Source: an uncultured Oscillibacter sp. (GTDB lineage Bacteria > Bacillota > Clostridia > Oscillospirales > Oscillospiraceae). From it: a DNA stretch of 7,037 nucleotides. Below, piece by piece: positions 1 through 5,314 of this stretch. Position numbers and translations under genes: made by a program. The notes below the pieces were generated by a model. That model searched no databases, was not told the DNA's origin, and was given only the letters and a program-made list of their open reading frames with translations. Numbering within the stretch: the first letter of the stretch is position 1; the number at the start of each line of letters is the position of its first letter. The stretch covers positions 1 through 7,037 of the forward strand of contig UQVS01000036.1 of assembly GCA_900544615.1 (NCBI GenBank), given 5' to 3'.

Positions 1-1354
1 CCGCCAGCATCCGGTACTGCTCATCGGTCACCCGCCCCAGCACATTGTCCTCATAGAGCCGCTTGAACAGCTTGGACAGTTCCTCTCTGCGCCGCCGCAT
101 GGTATCCAGATCTTTTTGGATCGTGTTCATCTCACGCCGCAGCTCCAGCGTATTCTTGCTGCTGATGTAGGCGGCGAACTGCTTTTCCTTCATCCGCGCG
201 AAGTGTGTCACCCGGCGTAAGTCCTCCAGTACAACGGCTTTCAGTTCAAACTCCCGGATGTGATGCGGCGTACAGACGGTCTTGCCCTTTTTGCCGTAGG
301 TGTAGCACTTGAAGTTGTACTCCGTCCGCTTCATCGTGCTGGCTCTGTGCAGCACCAGCGGCTTGCCGCAATCCGCGCAGAACACCAGTCCAGAGAAGAT
401 GTTCGGCTCGTCCATGTGCTTGGGGACACGCTTTTTGTGCTGACGCACCTCCTGCACGATGTCCCACTGCTCCTGTGTGACAAGAGCTTCGTGGGTGTTC
501 TTCACCACGAACCGCTCACTTTCAGGGCGCTCCACACGCTGCTTGTTTTTGTAGCAGATCGTAGTGGTGCGAAGCCCAACCGAGTGTCCGAGGTAGACCT
601 CATTGTTCAGAATGCTGGTGACGCTGTTGGAAGACCACAGGCAGGGTCTGGTGGTGTCCAGTCCCCGATGGCTTTTCCCGGTCTTGCGGTAGTAGGCGTT
701 GGACGGGTTCACCACCTGCTCTTTAGTGAGGATGGTGGCGATCCGCTTGGGGCCGTTTCCAGCGGCGCAGAGGGAGAAGATGCGCTTCACCACAGGCGCG
801 GCGTCCTCGTCTGGAACCAGCGTGTTGGCGTCACCATCACTTTTCCGATAGCCGTAGGGCGGTCTGCCGCCCAGCCGCTCTCCCTGCTCCGCTTTCATTT
901 TCATGACCGCGCGGACCTTGCGGCTGGTATCCTTGGCGTGAAGCTCGTTGGCCCAGTTGCGGATGGGGTTGAAGTCATTGCTGCTCTCCACTGTGGAATC
1001 CACGCCATCGTTGACAGCGATGAAGCGGACATTCTTCTGGGGAAAATATATCTCCATGTAGTAGCCCACCTGAAGGTATTCACGCCCCAAGCGGGAGGCG
1101 TCCTTTACGATGAGGTTCGCCACCTGTCCCGCTTCGATCATCTCCACGATCTTTTTCCATGAAGGCCGCTCGAAGTTCGTACCCGAGTAGCCGTCATCCG
1201 CAAGGAAGATGGTGTTCTCGAAGCCCTTTTCTTTTGCGTATTTCTCCAGCAGGGTGCGCTGGTGCTGAATGCTGTTGGACTCTCCGGCCCGCTCGTCCTC
1301 CTGACTGAGCCGCCCGTAGAGTACGGTGTATTGCTGATTTTCTTGACCTGCCAT
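1..1354 (-). CDS. Large serine recombinase (resolvase/integrase), 3' end outside the window
   Basis: A site-specific DNA recombinase expected to excise and integrate the mobile element through a phosphoserine-DNA intermediate. The 451 visible residues open with the resolvase domain: VLYGRLSQEDE puts the nucleophile at Ser17, and KDASRLGREYLQ (about 84-95) carries the active-site arginines R88 and R91. GGRPPYGYRK (about 162-171) starts the recombinase DNA-binding domain. A zinc ribbon uses C326, C329, C350 and C361, followed by a charged coiled-coil segment at about 400-435. No stop occurs before the left edge; relatives with a DUF4368-type tail run to roughly 540 residues, so about 90-100 are probably missing (family length from memory). 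The ATG at 1354-1352 follows GGAGGT by 4 bases. It has its own promoter 44 bases upstream, although it lies in the same direction as the mob genes. The family is certain; the exact subfamily is not. The attachment site is expected beyond the left edge. Confidence 0.95.
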   Translation of the reverse strand, partial: MAGQENQQYTVLYGRLSQEDERAGESNSIQHQRTLLEKYAKEKGFENTIFLADDGYSGTNFERPSWKKIVEMIEAGQVANLIVKDASRLGREYLQVGYYMEIYFPQKNVRFIAVNDGVDSTVESSNDFNPIRNWANELHAKDTSRKVRAVMKMKAEQGERLGGRPPYGYRKSDGDANTLVPDEDAAPVVKRIFSLCAAGNGPKRIATILTKEQVVNPSNAYYRKTGKSHRGLDTTRPCLWSSNSVTSILNNEVYLGHSVGLRTTTICYKNKQRVERPESERFVVKNTHEALVTQEQWDIVQEVRQHKKRVPKHMDEPNIFSGLVFCADCGKPLVLHRASTMKRTEYNFKCYTYGKKGKTVCTPHHIREFELKAVVLEDLRRVTHFARMKEKQFAAYISSKNTLELRREMNTIQKDLDTMRRRREELSKLFKRLYEDNVLGRVTDEQYRMLA

Positions 1355-1379
1355 AGTTACCTCCTTTTCGTTGGGGCAG

Positions 1380-1413
1380 GCCGGTACGGTAACACGAAGT
1401 ATACCGCACCGGC
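1380..1413. repeat. Inverted repeat over the recombinase promoter (candidate operator)
   Basis: GCCGGTACGGTA (1380-1391) and TACCGCACCGGC (1402-1413) form a 12-base inverted repeat with one mismatch and a 10-base centre. The right arm covers the upstream end of the -10 box and half of the spacer; the left arm covers the likely start of transcription. No T-run follows on either strand, so a terminator is unlikely. A repressor site or a recombinase/MobC binding site fits better, but which protein binds is unknown. Confidence 0.5.
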
Positions 1414-1426
1414 TCTCGCAAGTCTA
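1398..1426 (-). promoter_or_regulatory. Promoter of the recombinase gene
   Basis: Reading leftward, TAGACT (1426-1421) and TATACT (1403-1398) are separated by exactly 17 bases. This is a good sigma-A type pair (4/6 and 5/6 matches) in the 80-base gap between the TnpW-like gene and the recombinase start. It would give a leader of about 35-40 bases and lets the recombinase be expressed separately from the mob operon. The call rests on sequence match only. Confidence 0.6.
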
Positions 1427-1434
1427 CCGGAATT

Positions 1435-1719
1435 TTACTGCTCATGATGCTCCCGCTCTAACTTCGTGTCGATGAGCCGCAGGAGCTTGTCCGTAGGCGT
1501 TGCCGATGCGCCGCCGGGGAACACAGAGGTCACAAGAAAGCACTTCCCGCCAACCAGCATTGCCCGTTGACGGGTGAGGTCATCGCCCTCCCATTTGGCT
1601 GTGCTGTCACGGAACAACGTTTCCACGCCGTCGTCCTCGGAGCGGCGCAGGATGACCTGCTCTGGCCGGTAGGCGCCGAGGATGCCCGTGTCACGATAAA
1701 TTTCCCAGTCCTGTTTCAT
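1435..1719 (-). CDS. TnpW-like small transposon protein
   Basis: A 94-residue protein of unknown biochemical function. The C-terminal half, about 58-90 (GGKCFLVTSVFP, then TPTDKLLRLIDTKLERE), resembles the small TnpW family of Tn4451-type clostridial transposons: a short beta stretch with an FxV pattern, then an amphipathic helix DKLxRLI. The N-terminal half (MKQDWEIYRDTGILGAY...) makes it longer than the roughly 60-residue TnpW proteins I know, and I do not recognise that part. The ATG at 1719-1717 shares its A with the relaxase stop (TAATG), and GGGAGG at 1731-1726 lies inside the last relaxase codons, so translation is probably coupled to the relaxase. The stop is TAA. It sits just before the recombinase, as is common for such small proteins. 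The reading frame is solid; the family name is by pattern resemblance only. Confidence 0.75.
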   Translation of the reverse strand: MKQDWEIYRDTGILGAYRPEQVILRRSEDDGVETLFRDSTAKWEGDDLTRQRAMLVGGKCFLVTSVFPGGASATPTDKLLRLIDTKLEREHHEQ

Positions 1720-3176
1720 TACAATCCTCCCATCGTTTGCTCATGCTGTTGCTTTTTCTGTTCTTCCCGCGCAGACTGCTCGTCCAATTTTCCTTTTACC
1801 GCCAGAGCCGCGCCTGCGGCGAGGCCGACCGCCGCGCCGAAGTTTTCAGCGGCGATCTTCGCCTCCATGCGCCGCTGCTTTTCCTCGGCGTCCTCATCCT
1901 CGTCCATCAATGTCCCCACAGCGGTCAGTCCGGCCACGGCGGGGATCAGAGAAACAGGCCGCGGATCGCCGCCGCGCCATACCAACCCACCAGTGCCGCT
2001 GTGCCAAGGATCAGCACCAGCGCGATCCACTTGAGGGTCACCAGCAGGCTGAAGTCCGGGAGCCAGTCGATCCACTTGGAGGAATGCCGCTCGCTCAGAT
2101 TCCCAACCCGTTCCAGCAGTCTGTTCATCTCTGTCAGCGATTTCTGTATCTCGACCAGTGTGTTCTGCACCGGCGTCAGATCGATGTACGGCTTCAGTTC
2201 CGGCAGGGTCTTCCGGATTTCCTCCAGCTCCCAGTTTATTCCGTCTGCCTGCTCCGCCAGCTTGTTCATCGCCTGCGGCAGATCGCACTGGATCACGATG
2301 GGCTGCATCATCTGCGGCGGTGTATTTGCCAATGCGCTGTTCGACTGGTTCATCCGCTTCAATTCCTCCATCGGTTTCCGCTGCTCGACGGAGTTTTCTC
2401 TTGACGAGCTCTGCCCGTATTCTGAATTCATGTTCCATGGCCTCCTTGCAATATTTTTCCTCGTGTAGCTTGTTGTCACGGCATTTTAGTCCGTCCGGCG
2501 TGGTGTAGGTGATGTACTTACGGCTGCTCTCCCAGCGCACCTGATAGCCCTCGGATTCCATCAGAGAAACGAAGGCGTCCTTGTCGGCGGCGTATTTCAT
2601 GCACGCATCAATGGTGTTCATGAGCCGCAGCTTCCAGCTTTGGCCTTTCAGTGCCGTGTGGTATTCCGCGCCGCCCATGCCGCAGGCCTGCTGCGCGGTC
2701 GGCTCAAAGACTGGCAGGCCCATCTCCTGACAGATCATGTCATTGCGCCGCATCAACTCTTGCAGTTGTTCCTTCGCCATGTGCAGCTTTTTGCCGGTTT
2801 CAAAGTTGACGGAGTTGATGACGCAGTGGGAGTGGATGTGCTCCCGGTCTACGTGGGTACAGACCAGCACCTCACAGCCGTCGAAGTACTCCGCCAGCCG
2901 CCGTGCGGCTTCGTGAGCCTGCCGGGGATCGACCGCCGCGCCTTTCGGAAAGCTCTGCACCATGTGGTAGAACATCACGCCGCTGTCCTTGTGGTAGAGC
3001 AGCTTGGTGTTCAGGAAGTCGTCATAGACGCTTTGGGGCTGACAGTTGATGCCGCTGATGAGCGGTTCGCCCTCCCATGTGGTTTTCTTTTCCTGCATGA
3101 CATAGAGCATCACGCCGCGCATGGCGGCGCGGGACTGTGTGCCCCGCTTGTAGTTCACGAAATGTATGATGGCCAT
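1719..3176 (-). CDS. Relaxase / mobilization nuclease (MobA/VirD2, MOBP-type)
   Basis: Conjugative relaxase expected to nick oriT by a tyrosine transesterification and lead the single strand into the recipient. The start MAIIHFVNYKRGTQSRAAMRG is typical of a clostridial relaxase family; the likely nucleophile is Tyr25 (LYVMQ). The metal-binding triad is in HVDREHIHSH (H108, H113, H115, H117). The conserved KGQSWKLRL (177-185) and KCRDNKLHEEKY (231-242) follow. Residues about 250-411 lose family character and become Ala/Gly/Asp/Glu/Arg-rich, exactly where a second gene is nested in another frame. The tail (about 412-485) regains structure, with an acidic DEDEDAEEK stretch and a hydrophobic AAVGLAAGAALAV. 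I chose the ATG at 3176-3174 (485 residues) because it matches the usual family start and follows GGAAGG; a GTG at 3185 (488 residues, 4-base overlap with mobC) has that sequence only 3 bases away. The gene lies directly downstream of mobC and is probably co-translated with it. Confidence 0.93.
   Translation of the reverse strand: MAIIHFVNYKRGTQSRAAMRGVMLYVMQEKKTTWEGEPLISGINCQPQSVYDDFLNTKLLYHKDSGVMFYHMVQSFPKGAAVDPRQAHEAARRLAEYFDGCEVLVCTHVDREHIHSHCVINSVNFETGKKLHMAKEQLQELMRRNDMICQEMGLPVFEPTAQQACGMGGAEYHTALKGQSWKLRLMNTIDACMKYAADKDAFVSLMESEGYQVRWESSRKYITYTTPDGLKCRDNKLHEEKYCKEAMEHEFRIRAELVKRKLRRAAETDGGIEADEPVEQRIGKYTAADDAAHRDPVRSAAGDEQAGGAGRRNKLGAGGNPEDPAGTEAVHRSDAGAEHTGRDTEIADRDEQTAGTGWESERAAFLQVDRLAPGLQPAGDPQVDRAGADPWHSGTGGLVWRGGDPRPVSLIPAVAGLTAVGTLMDEDEDAEEKQRRMEAKIAAENFGAAVGLAAGAALAVKGKLDEQSAREEQKKQQHEQTMGGL
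1946..2431 (-). CDS. Membrane-anchored protein nested inside the relaxase gene
   Basis: A 161-residue protein read in the +1 frame of the relaxase gene, wholly inside it. The ATG at 2431-2429 follows AAGGAGG (2447-2441) by 9 bases, the strongest ribosome binding site in the mob region. The composition looks like real protein: a polar Gln/Ser/Glu-rich N-terminus (1-40), a predicted helical or coiled stretch (about 50-115, with WELEEIRKTLPELK and VEIQKSLTEMNRLLERVGNL), then a single membrane span at about 127-150 (SLLVTLKWIALVLILGTAAL) and a short tail ending GLFL. Across this stretch the relaxase frame is low-complexity, as expected if it only tolerates the nested gene. I recognise no family. 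Arrangement and topology recall MobB of RSF1010 and MbeB of ColE1, nested membrane-associated mobilization proteins, so a role linking the relaxosome to the membrane or coupling protein is inferred. An in-frame GTG at 2479 would add 16 residues but lacks a site. Confidence 0.72.
   Translation of the reverse strand: MNSEYGQSSSRENSVEQRKPMEELKRMNQSNSALANTPPQMMQPIVIQCDLPQAMNKLAEQADGINWELEEIRKTLPELKPYIDLTPVQNTLVEIQKSLTEMNRLLERVGNLSERHSSKWIDWLPDFSLLVTLKWIALVLILGTAALVGWYGAAAIRGLFL
2441..2447 (-). promoter_or_regulatory. Internal ribosome binding site for the nested gene
   Basis: On the minus strand AAGGAGG sits 9 bases before the ATG of the nested gene, within relaxase codons for Lys244-Glu245-Ala246. 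An ATG in the relaxase frame (Met247) is only 2 bases from it, too close to use, so the site serves the nested frame. This site decides the start of the nested gene. Confidence 0.65.
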
Positions 3177-3181
3177 ACGGC

Positions 3182-3487
3182 TCACCGACCTTCCATGACA
3201 GCCCGCAACGCGGCGCTGACCGCGGACAGCTCACCGGCAGCTTTTTCCAGACCGATGACCTGCACCTTGCCCATGTTGGCGAGGACGGTGAGCCGGTTGA
3301 TGTTGCTGCCGATGCCCTTGAGGTGGCGGAGCAGTTCCTTCTGCTCATCGATGACGATGATCCGCTTACCGAGACAGCAGGCGGTGACATAATCGCTCAT
3401 GGACATGTGGGCCTTCGCCGCCAGCGCCTTGATCTTCTCACGGTCGGCGGATGCCATGCGCGTGCTGAATTTGATATCTTTTTTCAT
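3182..3487 (-). CDS. mobC: MobC-type relaxosome accessory protein
   Basis: A 101-residue relaxosome protein that in known systems binds oriT and helps the relaxase open and nick it. The N-terminus (IKFSTRMASADREKIKALAA, about 5-24) and SMSDYVTACCLGKRI (29-43) match the ribbon-helix-helix-like DNA-binding part of the MobC family. GSNINRLTVLAN (60-71) is the signature of its C-terminal region. Length is normal. I start at the ATG at 3487-3485, where GGAG (3497-3494) lies 6 bases upstream; a TTG at 3499 would add four residues but overlaps that GGAG. The stop is 5 bases before the relaxase ATG, so the two are one translational unit. The upstream gap is the likely oriT it acts on. Confidence 0.9.
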   Translation of the reverse strand: MKKDIKFSTRMASADREKIKALAAKAHMSMSDYVTACCLGKRIIVIDEQKELLRHLKGIGSNINRLTVLANMGKVQVIGLEKAAGELSAVSAALRAVMEGR

Positions 3488-3618
3488 GTTTTTCTCCAAT
3501 CGTAGCTAAAAGTGGGTGTGGGCTTCTGCCCGCAGCTTGGGGGTGTGGGGCCATGCCCCGCCCAGTGCATTTGGCAGGGCAGCGGCTTCGCCGCAGACCA
3601 GACAAACGCGATGCTGGC

Positions 3619-3638
3619 CGTCGTCCGAGCGGACGACG
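3619..3638. repeat. Perfect 8-bp stem-loop
   Basis: CGTCGTCC, a GAGC loop, then GGACGACG: a perfect 8-base stem in the hairpin series upstream of mobC. It may be a MobC or relaxase recognition element, or part of the mRNA leader; nothing decides between them. Confidence 0.45.
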
Positions 3639-3692
3639 AATCCCTCGTCCCGCCGCAAGCGGCAGGACTCGCTCTCTCTGTCGCTCGTCCTC

Positions 3693-3729
3693 TTCCCACC
3701 GAAACCACTTCGCTGGGTTTCGGCGGGAA
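3693..3729. repeat. Large imperfect stem-loop, best oriT core candidate
   Basis: TTCCC-A-CCGAAACC (3693-3706) pairs with GGTTTCGG-C-GGGAA (3716-3729): 13 base pairs with one internal mismatch and a 9-base loop. It is the longest inverted repeat in the gap and is followed at once by CCCTG (3730-3734), vaguely like the CCTG before the nick in RP4-type oriT sites. No T-run follows, so it is not a simple terminator. Confidence 0.4.
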
Positions 3730-3784
3730 CCCTGTTGGGGGCGGTGATAAAACTCCCGTGTTATATTTTTTACATTTCTGTGTG

Positions 3785-3806
3785 GGGGGTATCACTTACC
3801 CTCCGG
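3785..3806. repeat. Dyad repeat, copy 1
   Basis: GGGGGTATCACTTACCCTC contains GGGTA-TCACT-TACCC, a 5-base dyad. A closely related sequence recurs about 157 bases to the right. Such spaced dyads are typical binding sites for replication or transfer proteins; the binder is unknown. Confidence 0.4.
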
Positions 3807-3827
3807 TTGCTGTGGCTGTGTCGGAAC

Positions 3828-3843
3828 AACCCCGCGCGGGGTT
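3828..3843. repeat. Perfect 16-bp GC palindrome
   Basis: AACCCCGCGCGGGGTT is a perfect palindrome, able to fold as a 6-base stem with a GCGC loop. On the plus strand it is followed by TATTT, on the minus strand by GTTCC, so it would be at best a weak rightward terminator. A protein-binding palindrome is equally possible. Confidence 0.4.
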
Positions 3844-3941
3844 TATTTCGGCAGAAAAAACGGCTTTCTCAGAGTGGGTGCTCTGCGCCGACGGACACGC
3901 TGTTCCCTCCTGCACACAGCGCTTTTTCGGCGTTCCTGCAT

Positions 3942-3964
3942 GGGGGTGGTATCACTACCCTCGG
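3942..3964. repeat. Dyad repeat, copy 2
   Basis: GGGGGTGGTATCACTACCCTC shares GGTATCACT and ACCCTC with copy 1 at 3785-3806, differing by small insertions. It keeps a GGTA-TCAC-TACC dyad. Preservation of the dyad despite indels suggests a functional site rather than a chance duplication. Confidence 0.4.
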
Positions 3965-4117
3965 CGTGCGCTTCATGCCGTTGAAACGCTGGACGCGCAG
4001 GAGTTACGGCAGCGTATTCGTCGTTTTTATGCCGCCCCGGTGCTCGCCCTGTGCGGGCTGAATCTCCCCTCGTCGGGTACACACGCCACCCCAGCCCCTA
4101 ACCGCGCACACAGCGGC

Positions 4118-5164
4118 TCACACGCCGAAACACGGCGGGTTCTCAGGGTCGATGGTGACGGTGTTTTCGGCAGCGGGATCATCGACCCCATCGACCCTTT
4201 TCAGGCAGATCAGACGGTCGCCGTTGCTCTTGCGGAAGGACACCGTAATGCCGTTTCTCCTTAGAGCGTCAACGCTTTTGCGGATTCGGTGGGAGAAACT
4301 GTTGGGGGTCAGTCCCTCCGCACCGGCAGGGTCGATCTTTTCCAACAGCACCTTGGCAGGGGCACTGATCTCCGGCTGCCGGCGCAGCAGTTCAGAGAGG
4401 AGAAAAAGAATCCGTTCACTGGGCTGCTCGTTCTGTTCGCAGTCATCTGACAGCAGCTTCCAGACGTGATCCTCGCCATCGAACTCCAGTGCCAACTCGC
4501 GGTAGGGGATGTCCCGCCCGGTGCAGTAGAGCGTGGCGGTGTTCTCTCTGCGCTGACTCTTGCGGAGGACGAAGTTGCTGTCGGTGGCGCCGCTGAGTCC
4601 GGTGGTGCCGGAGATCATGTTCATGGGATCATCGTCATTCATCTTCCGCAGATGATGCACCAGCAGAATAGCGATGCGGTACTTGTCTGCCAGCGCTTTC
4701 AGAACGCCGATGTCCCGGTAGTCGCTGGCATACGGGTTTGCGTCATTGCCCGCGGTGCGGATGCGCTGGAGCGTGTCGATGACGATGAGCCTGGTCTGCG
4801 GATGCTCCTTCAGGAATTGCTCGATCTGTTCCACCAGCCCGTTGTGGAGCTGCTGGGACATGACGGCGAAGTGCAGCGTGGGCGGCGCGTCCTCCGTGAG
4901 ATCAAAGAGGCGGCTCTGGATACGCTGGAAGCTGTCCTCCAGACAGAGGTACAGCACCTCGCATGGCCGTGTGGCGAACGTCCAGAGCGGTTTGCCTTGC
5001 GCGGCGCAGAGACACAGCCACAGCGCCAGCCACGATTTGCCGATCTTCGGCGCGCCTGCCAGCAGGTGCAGTCCCTGGGGAAGCAGATCGTCGACCACGA
5101 AGGAGACCGGTTCGTAAGCGGTGCTTTGCAGCGTGTCCGCGTCAATGGTTTGCAGTCGGTTCAT
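4118..5164 (-). CDS. RepA/RecA-like AAA ATPase
   Basis: A 348-residue RecA-fold P-loop ATPase of the AAA_25/RepA-helicase type found in plasmids and integrative elements, where relatives act as replicative helicases or helicase loaders. Walker A is GAPKIGKS (37-44), with Lys43 and Ser44. VLYLCLED (70-77) is the strand with the acidic residues typical of this family. Walker B is RLIVIDT (125-131). LLVHHLRK and the GTTGLSGATD loop follow, then a charged C-terminal region (about 255-348) with a likely winged-helix part around PNSFSHRIRKSVDALRRNG. The ATG at 5164-5162 follows AAAGGAG (5178-5172) by 7 bases; in-frame codons upstream to 5227 lack a site and add residues without family character. 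It is leftward-transcribed ahead of the oriT/mob region. A role in replication of the excised circle is inferred, not shown. Confidence 0.9.
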   Translation of the reverse strand: MNRLQTIDADTLQSTAYEPVSFVVDDLLPQGLHLLAGAPKIGKSWLALWLCLCAAQGKPLWTFATRPCEVLYLCLEDSFQRIQSRLFDLTEDAPPTLHFAVMSQQLHNGLVEQIEQFLKEHPQTRLIVIDTLQRIRTAGNDANPYASDYRDIGVLKALADKYRIAILLVHHLRKMNDDDPMNMISGTTGLSGATDSNFVLRKSQRRENTATLYCTGRDIPYRELALEFDGEDHVWKLLSDDCEQNEQPSERILFLLSELLRRQPEISAPAKVLLEKIDPAGAEGLTPNSFSHRIRKSVDALRRNGITVSFRKSNGDRLICLKRVDGVDDPAAENTVTIDPENPPCFGV

Positions 5165-5217
5165 AAAATTTCTCCTTTCTGAGTTGGAGTGTTTATTTCT
5201 TTCAGGCCTGTGCTTGT

Positions 5218-5246
5218 ATCGTAACATGGGGATTGACTTTTGAAAA
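5218..5246 (-). promoter_or_regulatory. Candidate leftward promoter for the ATPase gene
   Basis: On the minus strand TTTTCA (5246-5241), a 17-base spacer and TACGAT (5223-5218), preceded by TG one base upstream (extended -10, TGTTACGAT). This gives a leader of about 45-50 bases before the ATPase ATG. Its -35 box and spacer overlap the rightward promoter. Confidence 0.45.
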
Positions 5247-5261
5247 TAGGTAATGTATCAT
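5233..5261 (+). promoter_or_regulatory. Rightward promoter for the DUF6076-like gene
   Basis: TTGACT (5233-5238), a 17-base spacer and TATCAT (5256-5261), about 45 bases before the chosen ATG. A small dyad, ATGTA/TACAT (5253-5257 and 5267-5271), straddles the -10 box and could be an operator. The promoter covers the TTG at 5240, arguing that this upstream codon is not a translation start. Confidence 0.6.
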
Positions 5262-5314
5262 TTTACTACATACACTATATTGAGGCGAATACATTATCTA
5301 CTGGGAGAGGGCTT

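Larger units (their letters stand above)
3488..4117. other. Hairpin-rich non-coding region, candidate oriT
   Basis: 630 bases with no convincing gene between the ATPase and mobC. Open frames on both strands exist only because the DNA is GC-rich; none has a start site or family signature. The mobC-proximal half holds a series of perfect short stem-loops: GGGC/GCCC (3520-3531), GGGGC/GCCCC (3547-3559), GCGGC/GCCGC (3582-3594), CGTCGTCC/GGACGACG (3619-3638), and the large imperfect one at 3693-3729. An AT-rich island (about 3756-3778) follows, then dyads near 3785-3806, 3828-3843 and 3942-3964. Relaxases of this type act at inverted repeats just upstream of mobC, so oriT is inferred to lie here; the nick site cannot be assigned from sequence alone. 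The promoter for mobC should also lie here, but I see no clear -35/-10 pair. Confidence 0.5.

Noticed and set aside
260..1162. 300-codon plus-strand open frame opposite the recombinase
   Set aside because: Antisense shadow of the serine recombinase, whose active-site, zinc-ribbon and start signals are all on the minus strand.
901..1445. Short minus-strand frames at 901-1083 and 1194-1445
   Set aside because: Out of frame with the recombinase, no ribosome sites, no protein-like pattern; the recombinase frame is open through both.
1737..2508. Plus-strand frames opposite the relaxase and nested gene
   Set aside because: No start signals or motifs; explained by the GC-rich double-coding minus strand.
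3182..3185. GTG at 3185 as relaxase start (4-base overlap with mobC)
   Set aside because: Shine-Dalgarno-like sequence is too close, and the ATG at 3176 matches the usual family N-terminus; still possible.
3512..4264. 250-codon plus-strand frame, with others at 3516-4061 and 3843-4082 (minus)
   Set aside because: They run across several hairpins and into the opposite strand of the ATPase gene, with no recognisable domain and no ribosome site; treated as non-coding.
4466..5182. 238-codon plus-strand frame opposite the ATPase
   Set aside because: Shadow of the ATPase, which has clear Walker motifs on the minus strand.
5240..5314. TTG start that would lengthen the DUF6076-like protein by 25 residues
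   Set aside because: The TTG lies between the -35 and -10 boxes of the promoter and has no ribosome site; the ATG at 5315 has both.
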